DNA from: Candidatus Bathyarchaeota archaeon
Lineage (GTDB): Archaea; Asgardarchaeota; Lokiarchaeia; Sigyniarchaeales; Sigyniarchaeaceae
DNA: 13,770 nucleotides
Assembly: GCA_014729935.1 (NCBI GenBank)
Contig: WJJB01000139.1
Location: 1 to 13,770 of the forward strand
Direction of reading: 5' to 3'
Positions 5,900-11,909 of the stretch are shown here, piece by piece. Every line of letters starts with the position of its first letter. Position 1 is the first letter of the stretch. Under the pieces are notes generated by a model that made no database searches, was not told the origin of the DNA, and was given only the letters and a program-made list of their open reading frames with translations. The position numbers were made by a program, and so were the translations under genes.

Positions 5900-6757
5900 T
5901 CACATGCTACCGCGGATGATGTCGAGATCACTTGCAACCACTATTTTTTCCTTCGGAAATTCCCTTGATGCCTGCTCGAGGATGGTGGTTTCCTTGCCCT
6001 CTAACATGTTTGAATAATGCACCAAGACCAAGTGCTTCACGCCTGCTCTCCGTGCGATGGATCCAGCCATCGAGGGCGTGGAATGATTGAATTGAATTGC
6101 TTTTTCCATGTCCTCATCAAGAAAGGTTGCCTCATGGATCAGATAATCGCAATTTTTGGCCAAGGAAATAATATTATCCGACGGTGCCGTGTCCGAGGTA
6201 TAACAAATGCTCGCCTCGCCCCGTGGTTCACCACCCAAATCATTCACATCAATGTTTATCCTGATGGCCCTGGAGGGTGGATCATGAATCGTGTTGATTG
6301 TTTGGAATGAAATGCCGATTTCCCCCTTCAAAGGCGGGGGGAATCCCAAATCAAGGGGATGGATCGTTGCATCTGAGTCACCAACAAGTGGAGTTCTTTT
6401 CAGGGGAAATTCAAAGGCATCCCGTGGTGTATGGGTTATCGAGAGCAACGTGTCAATATCTTGAAAGATGTATTCCGGTGCAATTATTTCCAACGAATGC
6501 TTCCTGCGAAGAGCAAGCCAATTATACCACAGGAAAGACGATATACCGACGAAATGATCGTTATGCCCGTGTGATATGAAAACGGCATCGATGGTGTTGA
6601 TATCTATCTTTCCGCGGAGTAACCGGGATGTGACACCTTCCCCACAATCCAAGAGTATCGATCTCTCTCGAATGGTAACAAGGATGGAAGTGGGATTCCG
6701 CTTCAACGAGAAAGTTGAAGCAGCAGTACCGAGAAATGTTATCCTGTAGTCAATCAT
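5900..6757 (-). CDS. RNase Z-like metallo-beta-lactamase-fold hydrolase (ElaC family, COG1234)
   Basis: 285 residues. Metal ligands are in place for the RNase Z/ElaC branch: His63-x-His65-x-Asp67-His68 (SHGHNDH), His158, Asp189 (YTSDT) and His247 (VHYS). The HEATF motif (208-212) and His225 in NHST are typical of the same branch. RNase Z cuts the 3' trailer from tRNA precursors. One feature is unusual: only about 30 residues separate His158 from Asp189, where classical tRNase Z has about 70, including the glycine/proline-rich exosite arm that grips the tRNA elbow. This protein lacks that arm, so another phosphodiester or small-molecule substrate is possible. The start ATG overlaps the stop of the ATP-grasp gene by 4 bases (ATGA), indicating translational coupling and a shared operon. 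Confidence 0.82.
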   Translation of the reverse strand: MIDYRITFLGTAASTFSLKRNPTSILVTIRERSILLDCGEGVTSRLLRGKIDINTIDAVFISHGHNDHFVGISSFLWYNWLALRRKHSLEIIAPEYIFQDIDTLLSITHTPRDAFEFPLKRTPLVGDSDATIHPLDLGFPPPLKGEIGISFQTINTIHDPPSRAIRINIDVNDLGGEPRGEASICYTSDTAPSDNIISLAKNCDYLIHEATFLDEDMEKAIQFNHSTPSMAGSIARRAGVKHLVLVHYSNMLEGKETTILEQASREFPKEKIVVASDLDIIRGSM

Positions 6758-8145
6758 TCGTGTTTGCCTCCTTTGACCAGATGATCATGGATCATGCTAA
6801 TTTCGGATCCAGCCAACGCCCTGTTTCTATCCATGAATTCAAGCTTTCCCTTGAGTAAATACGTGAGGATGGGATCACCAAGGTTTACCATTCGTCCAGG
6901 GGGCGTGATATCCCTGATTTTACCAATTAACGTTTTCACGTTTAAGGGTTTCATCACCAAGGTTTCTCGGGAGAAGAGAATGTGCTTGATGGCATGGAAC
7001 TTTGGAATGCGACATGAAGTAACGACTCGTGGATGCTTATTCAGGTTAAGTAGATAACCAGCCATGATTTCAGGGAACGCTTCCAGGTGTTCCATGAGAA
7101 AATTATGATCATGTGCCACCGAGGCTGGTTCAAGGCTTCCAGGGATCCTCGGGTTGATCTCCATGAAGTATAAGTGATTATCTGCTAATACGAAATCCAC
7201 ACCATAAATTCCACGCAAGCCAATTTTTTCGTGGAGTAATTGAACGAAGGATGTTAATAAATTGATGAGGGTTTTTCCAAGATTATTTAAAGGAACTTCA
7301 TTACCACAATACGAAAACGGGGTTGGCGCGTTCAAGTAATCCTTTCCAATTATTTGCTTATTGATTGAAAGCAATGCTCCATCACATGCAATGATGCTCA
7401 GGTCAATTCGAGAATCCGAGCCAATGAACTCTTGCACGATCAATGGATTGATGTGGCCTGTTCCATCCGTTGCCCCGTCAAGCTTTTCCTTGCATGAGAT
7501 CAGTGCTCGATTCAATTCTCGTTGTCCGCGTATTAAATTCACCCCTGCTCCTCCTGCAGTACCTCCACGTTTCAATATAAAAGGGAATTTGAAATGTGCC
7601 ACCATATCTTCCATGAGCTCGTGCGGGCGCGTGCGTCCAGGGTCTTCATAGATCCTGGTATTCGGGAAACTGATAGACATCCCGGGCTCGTCCACAAGGT
7701 CCTTTATCGATGCCAGGTCACGACAACGAGTAATAACATCCCCGGTGCTTCCCATGACCGACCCTAAAGTAGCCAAGGTATCCCACGCGCCTGGAAAATC
7801 ATCAAAACCACTTCCGATCAATATCAGGGGGTCAACTCCAGCGAATAATGAGCCTTCCCCATCATTTTCGATGATATTTCGTGTTGCTTGAATGGCCCAT
7901 CTCCTGAATCCCTCGGGTGTTGGTCCATGGGACGAAGCATCATCTCTTGAATCATCAAGAGCATCCCGTGTCCCAATCTCATTCCTGAATTGCTCGAGAT
8001 AATACTTGCCCTGTATTCCCTTCAAGGTGAGATCCGCGTCCCCGAAATAATCCACGACGATCGGATTCAAGCCGAGATGAAGACAGGCTTCCACCAAGGG
8101 TCTTGCATTATACCCGATAATAATTATATTCAAGGGGGTAGGCAA
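6754..8145 (-). CDS. ATP-grasp carboxylate-amine ligase-like protein (COG2232 type), function unassigned
   Basis: 463 residues. The N-terminal segment (NIIIIGYNARPLVEACLHLG) is a Rossmann-like pre-ATP-grasp domain. A central ATP-grasp fold follows: FPFILKRGGTAGGAGVNLI is the lysine and glycine-rich loop, LIVQEFIGS the hinge, and FMEINPRIPGSLEP the catalytic metal-binding Glu/Asn-Pro-Arg segment. This is the pattern of the COG2232 'predicted carboligase' family. ATP-grasp enzymes join a carboxylate, via an acylphosphate, to an amine or thiol; the substrates here are unknown. The C-terminal ~90 residues form an extra region ending near the RNase Z-like start. The assigned start is a TTG; TTG at 8133 is an alternative. 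An ATG at 8149 is out of frame and would join the gene only if the run of five G at 8134-8138 were one base shorter. Confidence 0.78.
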   Translation of the reverse strand: MPTPLNIIIIGYNARPLVEACLHLGLNPIVVDYFGDADLTLKGIQGKYYLEQFRNEIGTRDALDDSRDDASSHGPTPEGFRRWAIQATRNIIENDGEGSLFAGVDPLILIGSGFDDFPGAWDTLATLGSVMGSTGDVITRCRDLASIKDLVDEPGMSISFPNTRIYEDPGRTRPHELMEDMVAHFKFPFILKRGGTAGGAGVNLIRGQRELNRALISCKEKLDGATDGTGHINPLIVQEFIGSDSRIDLSIIACDGALLSINKQIIGKDYLNAPTPFSYCGNEVPLNNLGKTLINLLTSFVQLLHEKIGLRGIYGVDFVLADNHLYFMEINPRIPGSLEPASVAHDHNFLMEHLEAFPEIMAGYLLNLNKHPRVVTSCRIPKFHAIKHILFSRETLVMKPLNVKTLIGKIRDITPPGRMVNLGDPILTYLLKGKLEFMDRNRALAGSEISMIHDHLVKGGKHE

Positions 8146-8157
8146 ACATCCCGGTGC

Positions 8158-8167
8158 ATTAAAAAGA
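8158..8167 (-). promoter_or_regulatory. Possible TATA box for the ATP-grasp/RNase Z-like operon
   Basis: Read on the minus strand this is CTTTTTAATG. It predicts a transcription start close to the proposed start codon, so a leaderless or near-leaderless mRNA. The match is moderate. Confidence 0.3.
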
Positions 8168-8341
8168 TTCCCCGTGGGAATTCAAGATCCACCCTCAGGC
8201 ATCCTCCAAGTGACGCATGCCCCTTATCGAGGTGCAGGAAGGAACATGACTAACCTTATAACCTTCGACAAGTTTAGTAATTATGACGTTGGTGTTTTTA
8301 CTAGAAGTGTATTCCAACCGAAAATCTCTCATCAGGCTTCA

Positions 8342-8351
8342 TTAATTAAAT
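8342..8351 (+). promoter_or_regulatory. TATA box for the single-roadblock gene
   Basis: TTAATTAAAT lies about 28 bases before the ATG at 8375. Transcription would start only a few bases before the start codon, consistent with the absence of an SD sequence. Confidence 0.4.
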
Positions 8352-8374
8352 GAAAAGGACAACTGGTTCCCATA

Positions 8375-8833
8375 ATGCCCGAAGATCTCGCCATGATCAA
8401 GAAAATCCTTGAAAAGATCGGTCTTTCAGTTCCTAGCATAAAGCATTGCCTGCTCATGGACAGGACTGGACTCTTAATCGCCAGTTACACTAAATACATT
8501 TTCAAGGAGATAGATATTGATGCAACGGGTGCCATCATTGGTGCCGTGTTCCAAGCAGCAGAGGAGGAAGCCTCCACGCTTCAATATAATGAATTGGAAA
8601 TTCAAATTAATGAATATGATGATGGATTCAGGTTTGCAGTATCTTGTGGGGACGCTGGCGTGTTAAGCGTGATTACCGAAAAAGATGTGCAAATCGGGTT
8701 GGTGCGAGCCTCAATGAAGAAATATGCACCGTATCTCACGAAACTGCTCAAGAAGATCTTCAACACGTCCAATGCCAAGGCCATGGATGACCTGAAAGAT
8801 CTCTTCTCATCTGATTTTGAATCCTTCCTGTAA
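8375..8833 (+). CDS. Single roadblock/LC7-domain protein
   Basis: 152 residues. Residues ~15-125 fit a roadblock/LC7 fold: a first strand pair (SIKHCLLMDRTGLLIASYT), a central helix (DATGAIIGAVFQAAEEEAS), two further strands (ELEIQINEYDDGFRFAVSCG, GVLSVITE) and a second helix (VQIGLVRASMKKYAPYLTKLL). The C-terminal ~25 residues add a short acidic helix. These proteins dimerise and usually partner small Ras-like GTPases; none is encoded in the window. The gene has its own TATA box and a terminator-like hairpin behind it, so it seems monocistronic. It differs from the tandem-roadblock protein at 5137-5892 in layout and shows no close sequence likeness by eye. Cellular role is unknown. Confidence 0.75.
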   Translation: MPEDLAMIKKILEKIGLSVPSIKHCLLMDRTGLLIASYTKYIFKEIDIDATGAIIGAVFQAAEEEASTLQYNELEIQINEYDDGFRFAVSCGDAGVLSVITEKDVQIGLVRASMKKYAPYLTKLLKKIFNTSNAKAMDDLKDLFSSDFESFL

Positions 8834-8862
8834 TCGAAGCTTTCCACGCGCCCTCGTGATGT

Positions 8863-8885
8863 GTTGAAGAACGTTCAACCTTTTT
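8863..8885 (+). terminator. Hairpin followed by a T run after the roadblock gene
   Basis: GTTGAA (8863-8868) pairs with TTCAAC (8874-8879) around a 5-base loop, followed by CTTTTT (8880-8885). It lies between two co-directional genes and resembles an intrinsic terminator. Confidence 0.45.
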
Positions 8886-8912
8886 CAGTCATGGATTCCT
8901 TGTTAATTAGAC

Positions 8913-9266
8913 ATGGAAGGACAGGATATCAAGAAGAGGCTCCTTGATTTTGTCACTCAAAGGGATTGGGTTCGATACCATAATCCCAAGGATTTAACGC
9001 TCGCAATCTTTATTGAAATGGCAGAACTTGCCGAGCATTTCCTCTGGAAATCCAATGATTCGATAGAAGAGTATTTAGGCCACGAGCAGAACATGAATGG
9101 GATTCTTGAAGAAATCGCAGATATTCTTATTTATTCCTTGAACATGATAAATGCAATTGAACGAATCTCGGGAAAATCAATAGATGTGCGAAAAATCATT
9201 GAAGATAAAATCCTGAAGAATTCCAAAAAGTATCCCGTTGATGAATGCAGGAAAAAGGGATTTTAG
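8913..9266 (+). CDS. MazG-like nucleotide pyrophosphohydrolase (dCTPase/RS21-C6 type)
   Basis: 117 residues, the size of a single-domain MazG-like NTP pyrophosphatase. The metal-binding motif of the all-alpha NTP-PPase fold is clear: Glu35-x2-Glu38 (FIEMAELAEHF) and Glu67-x2-Asp70 (EEIADIL). RDWxxYHxPKDL at the start and the KxxKNSKKYPVDE tail match the RS21-C6/DCTPP1 branch. These enzymes cleave non-canonical or excess (d)NTPs to the monophosphate and pyrophosphate, cleaning the nucleotide pool. The substrate cannot be read from sequence. The start ATG has no SD sequence, and no clear TATA box was found. The gene stands alone between a terminator-like hairpin and the L7Ae operon promoter. 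Confidence 0.85.
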   Translation: MEGQDIKKRLLDFVTQRDWVRYHNPKDLTLAIFIEMAELAEHFLWKSNDSIEEYLGHEQNMNGILEEIADILIYSLNMINAIERISGKSIDVRKIIEDKILKNSKKYPVDECRKKGF

Positions 9267-9388
9267 GTGAACGGGGAATGGAGAAAGATGAAGGTTTCAC
9301 GGGTTTTTCGCAAGTTCCCTGGTTCCTAGCATGGGATTAACTTGACATGTTCTCGGACGGAATGCAAGAAAAGTATAGAAGCCAATTC

Positions 9389-9397
9389 TTTTTATAC
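9389..9397 (+). promoter_or_regulatory. TATA box for the L7Ae-eS28-Rpo10 operon
   Basis: TTTTTATAC, centred near 9394, predicts transcription starting at about 9420. That is the first base before the kink-turn, so the ~40-base leader would consist almost entirely of that RNA structure. Confidence 0.6.
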
Positions 9398-9420
9398 ACG
9401 GAGCATTGATTGTCTCAATC

Positions 9421-9453
9421 AACTGATTGATTCAACGCGATCAAGATGAGGTT
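9421..9453 (+). promoter_or_regulatory. Kink-turn in the L7Ae mRNA leader, overlapping the ribosome-binding site
   Basis: All parts of a kink-turn are present in order. The NC stem is AACU (9421-9424) paired with GGUU (9450-9453). Tandem sheared G.A pairs form between GA 9425-9426 and GA 9448-9449. The C stem is UUGAU (9427-9431) with AUCAA (9440-9444), closed by an 8-base loop. A 3-base bulge GAU (9445-9447) directly precedes the second GA. The SD sequence GAGGU (9448-9452), 7 bases before the ATG, lies inside the structure. L7Ae is a kink-turn-binding protein, and autorepression through leader kink-turns is known in several archaea, so binding here should block ribosome access. The structure is read by eye, without energy calculation. 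Confidence 0.75.
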
Positions 9454-9459
9454 AAAATC

Positions 9460-9825
9460 ATGAGCTATATCACGTTTGAAACACCGAAAGAAATGCAGAA
9501 TGAAGCATTGGAATTGGTTACAGAAGTTATCAAGTCTGGCGGAAAGGTAAGAAAAGGAGCAAATGAAGTTACCAAGGCTATCGAGCGGGGGCAAGCTAAG
9601 ATCGTGCTCATTGCTACTGATGTTGATCCCCCCGAGATCGTGTTTTACCTTCCCCCGTTATGTGATGAAAAGAAGATCCCCTACATTTTCGTTGATGGCA
9701 AGCAAGAAATCGGCAACTCCTTGGAGCTAGAAAAGGTCGGTTCAAGCGCTGCAGCAATCGTTGATGAGGGAAAGTTGAAAGACCGGGTTGCAACCTTGGT
9801 AGATAAAGCCAGCAAGCTGAAGTGA
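9460..9825 (+). CDS. rpl7ae: Ribosomal protein L7Ae/eL8, kink-turn-binding protein
   Basis: 121 residues, the normal length. The family signature is clear: KVRKGANEVTKAIERGQAK at about 32-50, the RNA-binding strand and helix that contact kink-turns, then LIATDVDPPEIVFYLPPLC and KIPYIFV. L7Ae is a 50S subunit protein and also the core protein of box C/D and H/ACA RNPs and of archaeal RNase P. In H/ACA particles it works with Gar1, which is encoded at 1985-2293. ATG at 9460 is chosen over the in-frame TTG at 9427 because GAGGT lies 7 bases upstream and the family starts here. It heads an operon with eS28 (13 bases on) and Rpo10. The leader kink-turn suggests autoregulation affecting the downstream genes too. 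Confidence 0.97.
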   Translation: MSYITFETPKEMQNEALELVTEVIKSGGKVRKGANEVTKAIERGQAKIVLIATDVDPPEIVFYLPPLCDEKKIPYIFVDGKQEIGNSLELEKVGSSAAAIVDEGKLKDRVATLVDKASKLK

Positions 9826-9838
9826 TCCAGGTGAGGGC

Positions 9839-10063
9839 ATGAGTTCAAACAGGGATGGTCAAGATGATGCTGTTGCCGCAGAGGTTATCCAGATCGTTGG
9901 GCGAACAGGCATCACTGGTGAAATTATCCAAGTGAAAGTCCGGGTCTTGGAAGGACGAGATACCAATCGAATATTAACGCGGAACGTTAAGGGTCCCGTG
10001 CGCATTAACGATATATTGATGCTCCGAGAAACTGAACGTGAAGCAAGGATAATCAGGCGTTAG
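9839..10063 (+). CDS. rps28e: Ribosomal protein eS28
   Basis: 74 residues. The sequence matches eS28 throughout: AEVIQIVGRTGITGEIIQVK, VLEGRDTNRILTRNVKGPVR and the end DILMLRETEREARIIRR (the conserved LxLxETEREARxLR tail). It is a small OB-fold protein of the 30S subunit near the mRNA exit channel, found only in archaea and eukaryotes. AGGTGAGGG just before the ATG is its ribosome-binding site. It follows the L7Ae gene by 13 bases, the usual archaeal order, but the L24e and ndk genes that often come next are absent here; Rpo10 takes that place. The N-terminal ~12 residues are an extra polar stretch. Confidence 0.97.
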   Translation: MSSNRDGQDDAVAAEVIQIVGRTGITGEIIQVKVRVLEGRDTNRILTRNVKGPVRINDILMLRETEREARIIRR

Positions 10064-10105
10064 AACCAAGATTTTTGATAGAACAAGAAAAAAAACGTGA
10101 AAAAA

Positions 10106-10306
10106 ATGATCGTGCCGATTCGCTGCTTCACTTGTGGCAACCTAATTGCAGATAAGTGGGACGAGTATTTACAGTTACTGGAGCAAGAAATTCCCCCGAG
10201 CGAGATATTTAACAGATTGGACTTGGATCGATATTGCTGCCGCCGCATGCTTATTGCACACGTGGATCTCATCGAAGATGTAATGAAATTCACGAGACAG
10301 CAATAA
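10106..10306 (+). CDS. rpo10: DNA-directed RNA polymerase subunit Rpo10 (RpoN, RPB10 homologue)
   Basis: 66 residues, normal for the family. The atypical zinc-binding pattern is complete: Cys7-x2-Cys10 (CFTCGN) and adjacent Cys44-Cys45 (YCCRRMLIAHVDLIE). Rpo10 is a small assembly subunit in the Rpo3/Rpo11 platform of archaeal RNA polymerase. The ATG at 10106 (MIVPIRCFTCG) is the conserved family start; a GTG at 10097 would only add three residues. It lies 42 bases after eS28 without its own clear TATA box, so it is probably the third gene of the L7Ae operon. Confidence 0.96.
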   Translation: MIVPIRCFTCGNLIADKWDEYLQLLEQEIPPSEIFNRLDLDRYCCRRMLIAHVDLIEDVMKFTRQQ

Positions 10307-10424
10307 TCCTACATATTTTCTCTTCAAGAACGTTGGCTTCATCAATCCTCATGCCAACAACGAGCCGTTCGATGATATGCTAGTAATATCTTGTTTGAAA
10401 TGCTCTCTTTTCATGCAAACCAAT

Positions 10425-10442
10425 ATAATAGCGAGCTATTAT
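10425..10442. promoter_or_regulatory. 18-bp palindrome upstream of the zinc-ribbon gene
   Basis: ATAATAGC and GCTATTAT form perfect 8-bp arms around GA. It lies immediately upstream of a TATA-like stretch (AATATACC, 10447-10454) that is correctly spaced for a leaderless start at 10474. This position suits a repressor or activator site. AT-rich composition makes chance dyads more likely. Confidence 0.4.
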
Positions 10443-10473
10443 TAGTAATATACCGATACATCTTGAATGAGCG

Positions 10474-10713
10474 ATGTTGAACTCAGAGAAAGTTGCTGCT
10501 GAAACCGGAAAGGATTCTACAACACCACCAGAAGAGACCATGATCAATGTAAAAGCCATTCTTGAATGTAATAATTGCGGGTACAAGAAGGTATTCAAGA
10601 ATAAGTTCAAGCGGGATGACATGGAAATGCTGGTGGTTTCTGCAAAGGTCATGGCATGGTCCGTCTGTGAATGTGGTGAGCTTATCGAGTTCTCCCTTGA
10701 ATTTGATATTTAG
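10474..10713 (+). CDS. Small zinc-ribbon protein, function unknown
   Basis: 79 residues; not recognised as a named family. Four cysteines form a likely zinc ribbon: Cys32-x2-Cys35 (CNNCGYKK) and Cys65-x-Cys67 (CECGEL), separated by 29 residues with a basic patch (KNKFKRDD). The first ~22 residues are polar and probably disordered. An ATG at 10540, just before INVKAILECNNCG, could be the true start, giving 57 residues. A TATA-like element about 24 bases before 10474 supports the longer form. It stands alone between the rpo10 operon and convergent mptA. Proteins of this kind may bind nucleic acid or act as small adaptors, but nothing in the sequence decides. Whether it is a true gene rests on its coherent cysteine pattern and upstream signals. 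Confidence 0.6.
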   Translation: MLNSEKVAAETGKDSTTPPEETMINVKAILECNNCGYKKVFKNKFKRDDMEMLVVSAKVMAWSVCECGELIEFSLEFDI

Positions 10714-10780
10714 AAGAAAGAACACCAATCTAATTAATTATTCATCAGTAGATTTCAAGACGCGTGGTTCTTGCGAGCTT

Positions 10781-10820
10781 GAAGTTCCCCGCCCTAACTC
10801 ACTAAAGGGACGGGTTTCCT
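10781..10820. repeat. GC-rich hairpin between the convergent zinc-ribbon and mptA genes
   Basis: CCCGCCCT (10788-10795) pairs with AGGGACGGG (10806-10814) with a single bulged A (10810) and a 10-base loop. T and pyrimidine tracts follow. The stretch is more GC-rich than its surroundings. It could be a bidirectional terminator. It also resembles the terminal hairpins of IS200/IS605-type elements, though no transposase or TnpB frame is nearby. Confidence 0.35.
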
Positions 10821-10901
10821 CTTGCAACAAGTGAGATGCATCCTTCGATGATATGTGTAGAATGCCACTGAGTCCTCAATGCTTATCGATTTCTGGTGCT
10901 T

Positions 10902-11867
10902 TCACGTCTTAACTCTGGAGTTTTGGATTGCTTTTCTCAATTCACCAATCGATATTATGGTTTCTGCTGAGCATTGATGGGGGTGAATGGATTCATAACT
11001 TAGTAGCTTGATGGATACCTGCATTTCATCGGGAATCCTTTCATATTTCTCGCTTCCCAAGAGGTACGCCATCCTTCTTACAACATCCTCAGTGAATAAT
11101 GGATCTTGGTGCACGATGCGAATGAGATTCGCCTCATCGGGTCGCTTAAGTATACCCGCTATCTTTCCAGACATGGAGGCTTCAATGGTGGAGATCATGT
11201 CCATGATGTCAACTGCACCTGGATGGGGAACCTGCAGGGTCAATGTTCCCACCGCACGTTGGTTATGGGTGGCAACGGGTATCACGTTCAGTATTTTTTC
11301 CACGGTCTCTCCATCTATGGCGAGATCCTCTCTATTGGCGAGGATCTCCTTTGAAAATTCACAAGACATTTCTTGACCACAAGGACAAGCAATCATGCCT
11401 TCTGCGATGGCTGTTAGAAATATTTTATACGTGTATTCACCACCATCACCCCGGTGGCCGATCACCTCGCATTTCAAGTAATATGCTGCTTGGGTGGACG
11501 CCTTTCCCTCCCGCTGGCGCATTTGGATGATAAATGGCCCCTCCATCTGGACGTGAGACACGTTACTATACCCGTGCTTATCAAGCAAGGATCCCGCGAT
11601 ATTTACCCCAAATCTCTCGATATTTTGGATGGGATCGTAGATATGGTCGGTGATGCATTCATCTATCGACTCGGCAGAGCGAGACATGTGAGCACCACGT
11701 TGCATGGCAGGGAGGGAGATGAACGCGTTGATGTTCAAGTTAATGGAGTATTTCCCATCTTCCCTGTTAATTTCTATGCGCTTTTTTACATCTTCCAATC
11801 CCACGAGCTTGATGGGAATTCGAAATTCTAGGATTTCTGCCTGCAGGTCTGCCTTGAATCGTGACAT
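10902..11867 (-). CDS. mptA: GTP cyclohydrolase MptA (GCYH-IB/FolE2 family)
   Basis: 321 residues, typical length. Family signatures are FISLPAMQRGAHMSRSAESI (~48-67), CPCGQEMSC (~167-175), PVATHNQRAVGTL (~203-215) and the C-terminal SYESIHPHQCSAE. The conserved cysteine, histidines and glutamate in these motifs bind the catalytic metal. In archaea MptA opens GTP to 7,8-dihydroneopterin 2',3'-cyclic phosphate, the first step toward methanopterin-type cofactors; MptB, not in the window, would act next. It is iron-dependent in characterised archaeal enzymes. The gene lies 42 bases downstream of the dihydropteroate-synthase-like gene on the same strand, so the two likely form a pterin operon. 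A TATA-like AT stretch in that gap could provide a second promoter. It ends about 190 bases from the convergent zinc-ribbon gene. Confidence 0.94.
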   Translation of the reverse strand: MSRFKADLQAEILEFRIPIKLVGLEDVKKRIEINREDGKYSINLNINAFISLPAMQRGAHMSRSAESIDECITDHIYDPIQNIERFGVNIAGSLLDKHGYSNVSHVQMEGPFIIQMRQREGKASTQAAYYLKCEVIGHRGDGGEYTYKIFLTAIAEGMIACPCGQEMSCEFSKEILANREDLAIDGETVEKILNVIPVATHNQRAVGTLTLQVPHPGAVDIMDMISTIEASMSGKIAGILKRPDEANLIRIVHQDPLFTEDVVRRMAYLLGSEKYERIPDEMQVSIKLLSYESIHPHQCSAETIISIGELRKAIQNSRVKT

Positions 11868-11909
11868 GCTACCATTGGATTAATGCGAATTGAGAAAAAA
11901 ATATTGCTT

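Noticed and set aside
10332..10358. GTTGGC/GCCAAC inverted repeat after rpo10, considered as a terminator.
   Set aside because: Six-bp stem with a 15-base loop and no T run behind it; too weak to annotate.
10368..10855. 12-base direct repeat TTCGATGATATG at 10368-10379 and 10844-10855, flanking the zinc-ribbon gene, considered as a target-site duplication or attachment site.
   Set aside because: A few exact 12-base repeats are expected by chance in a window of this size, there is no integrase or transposase, and flanking bases do not extend the match.
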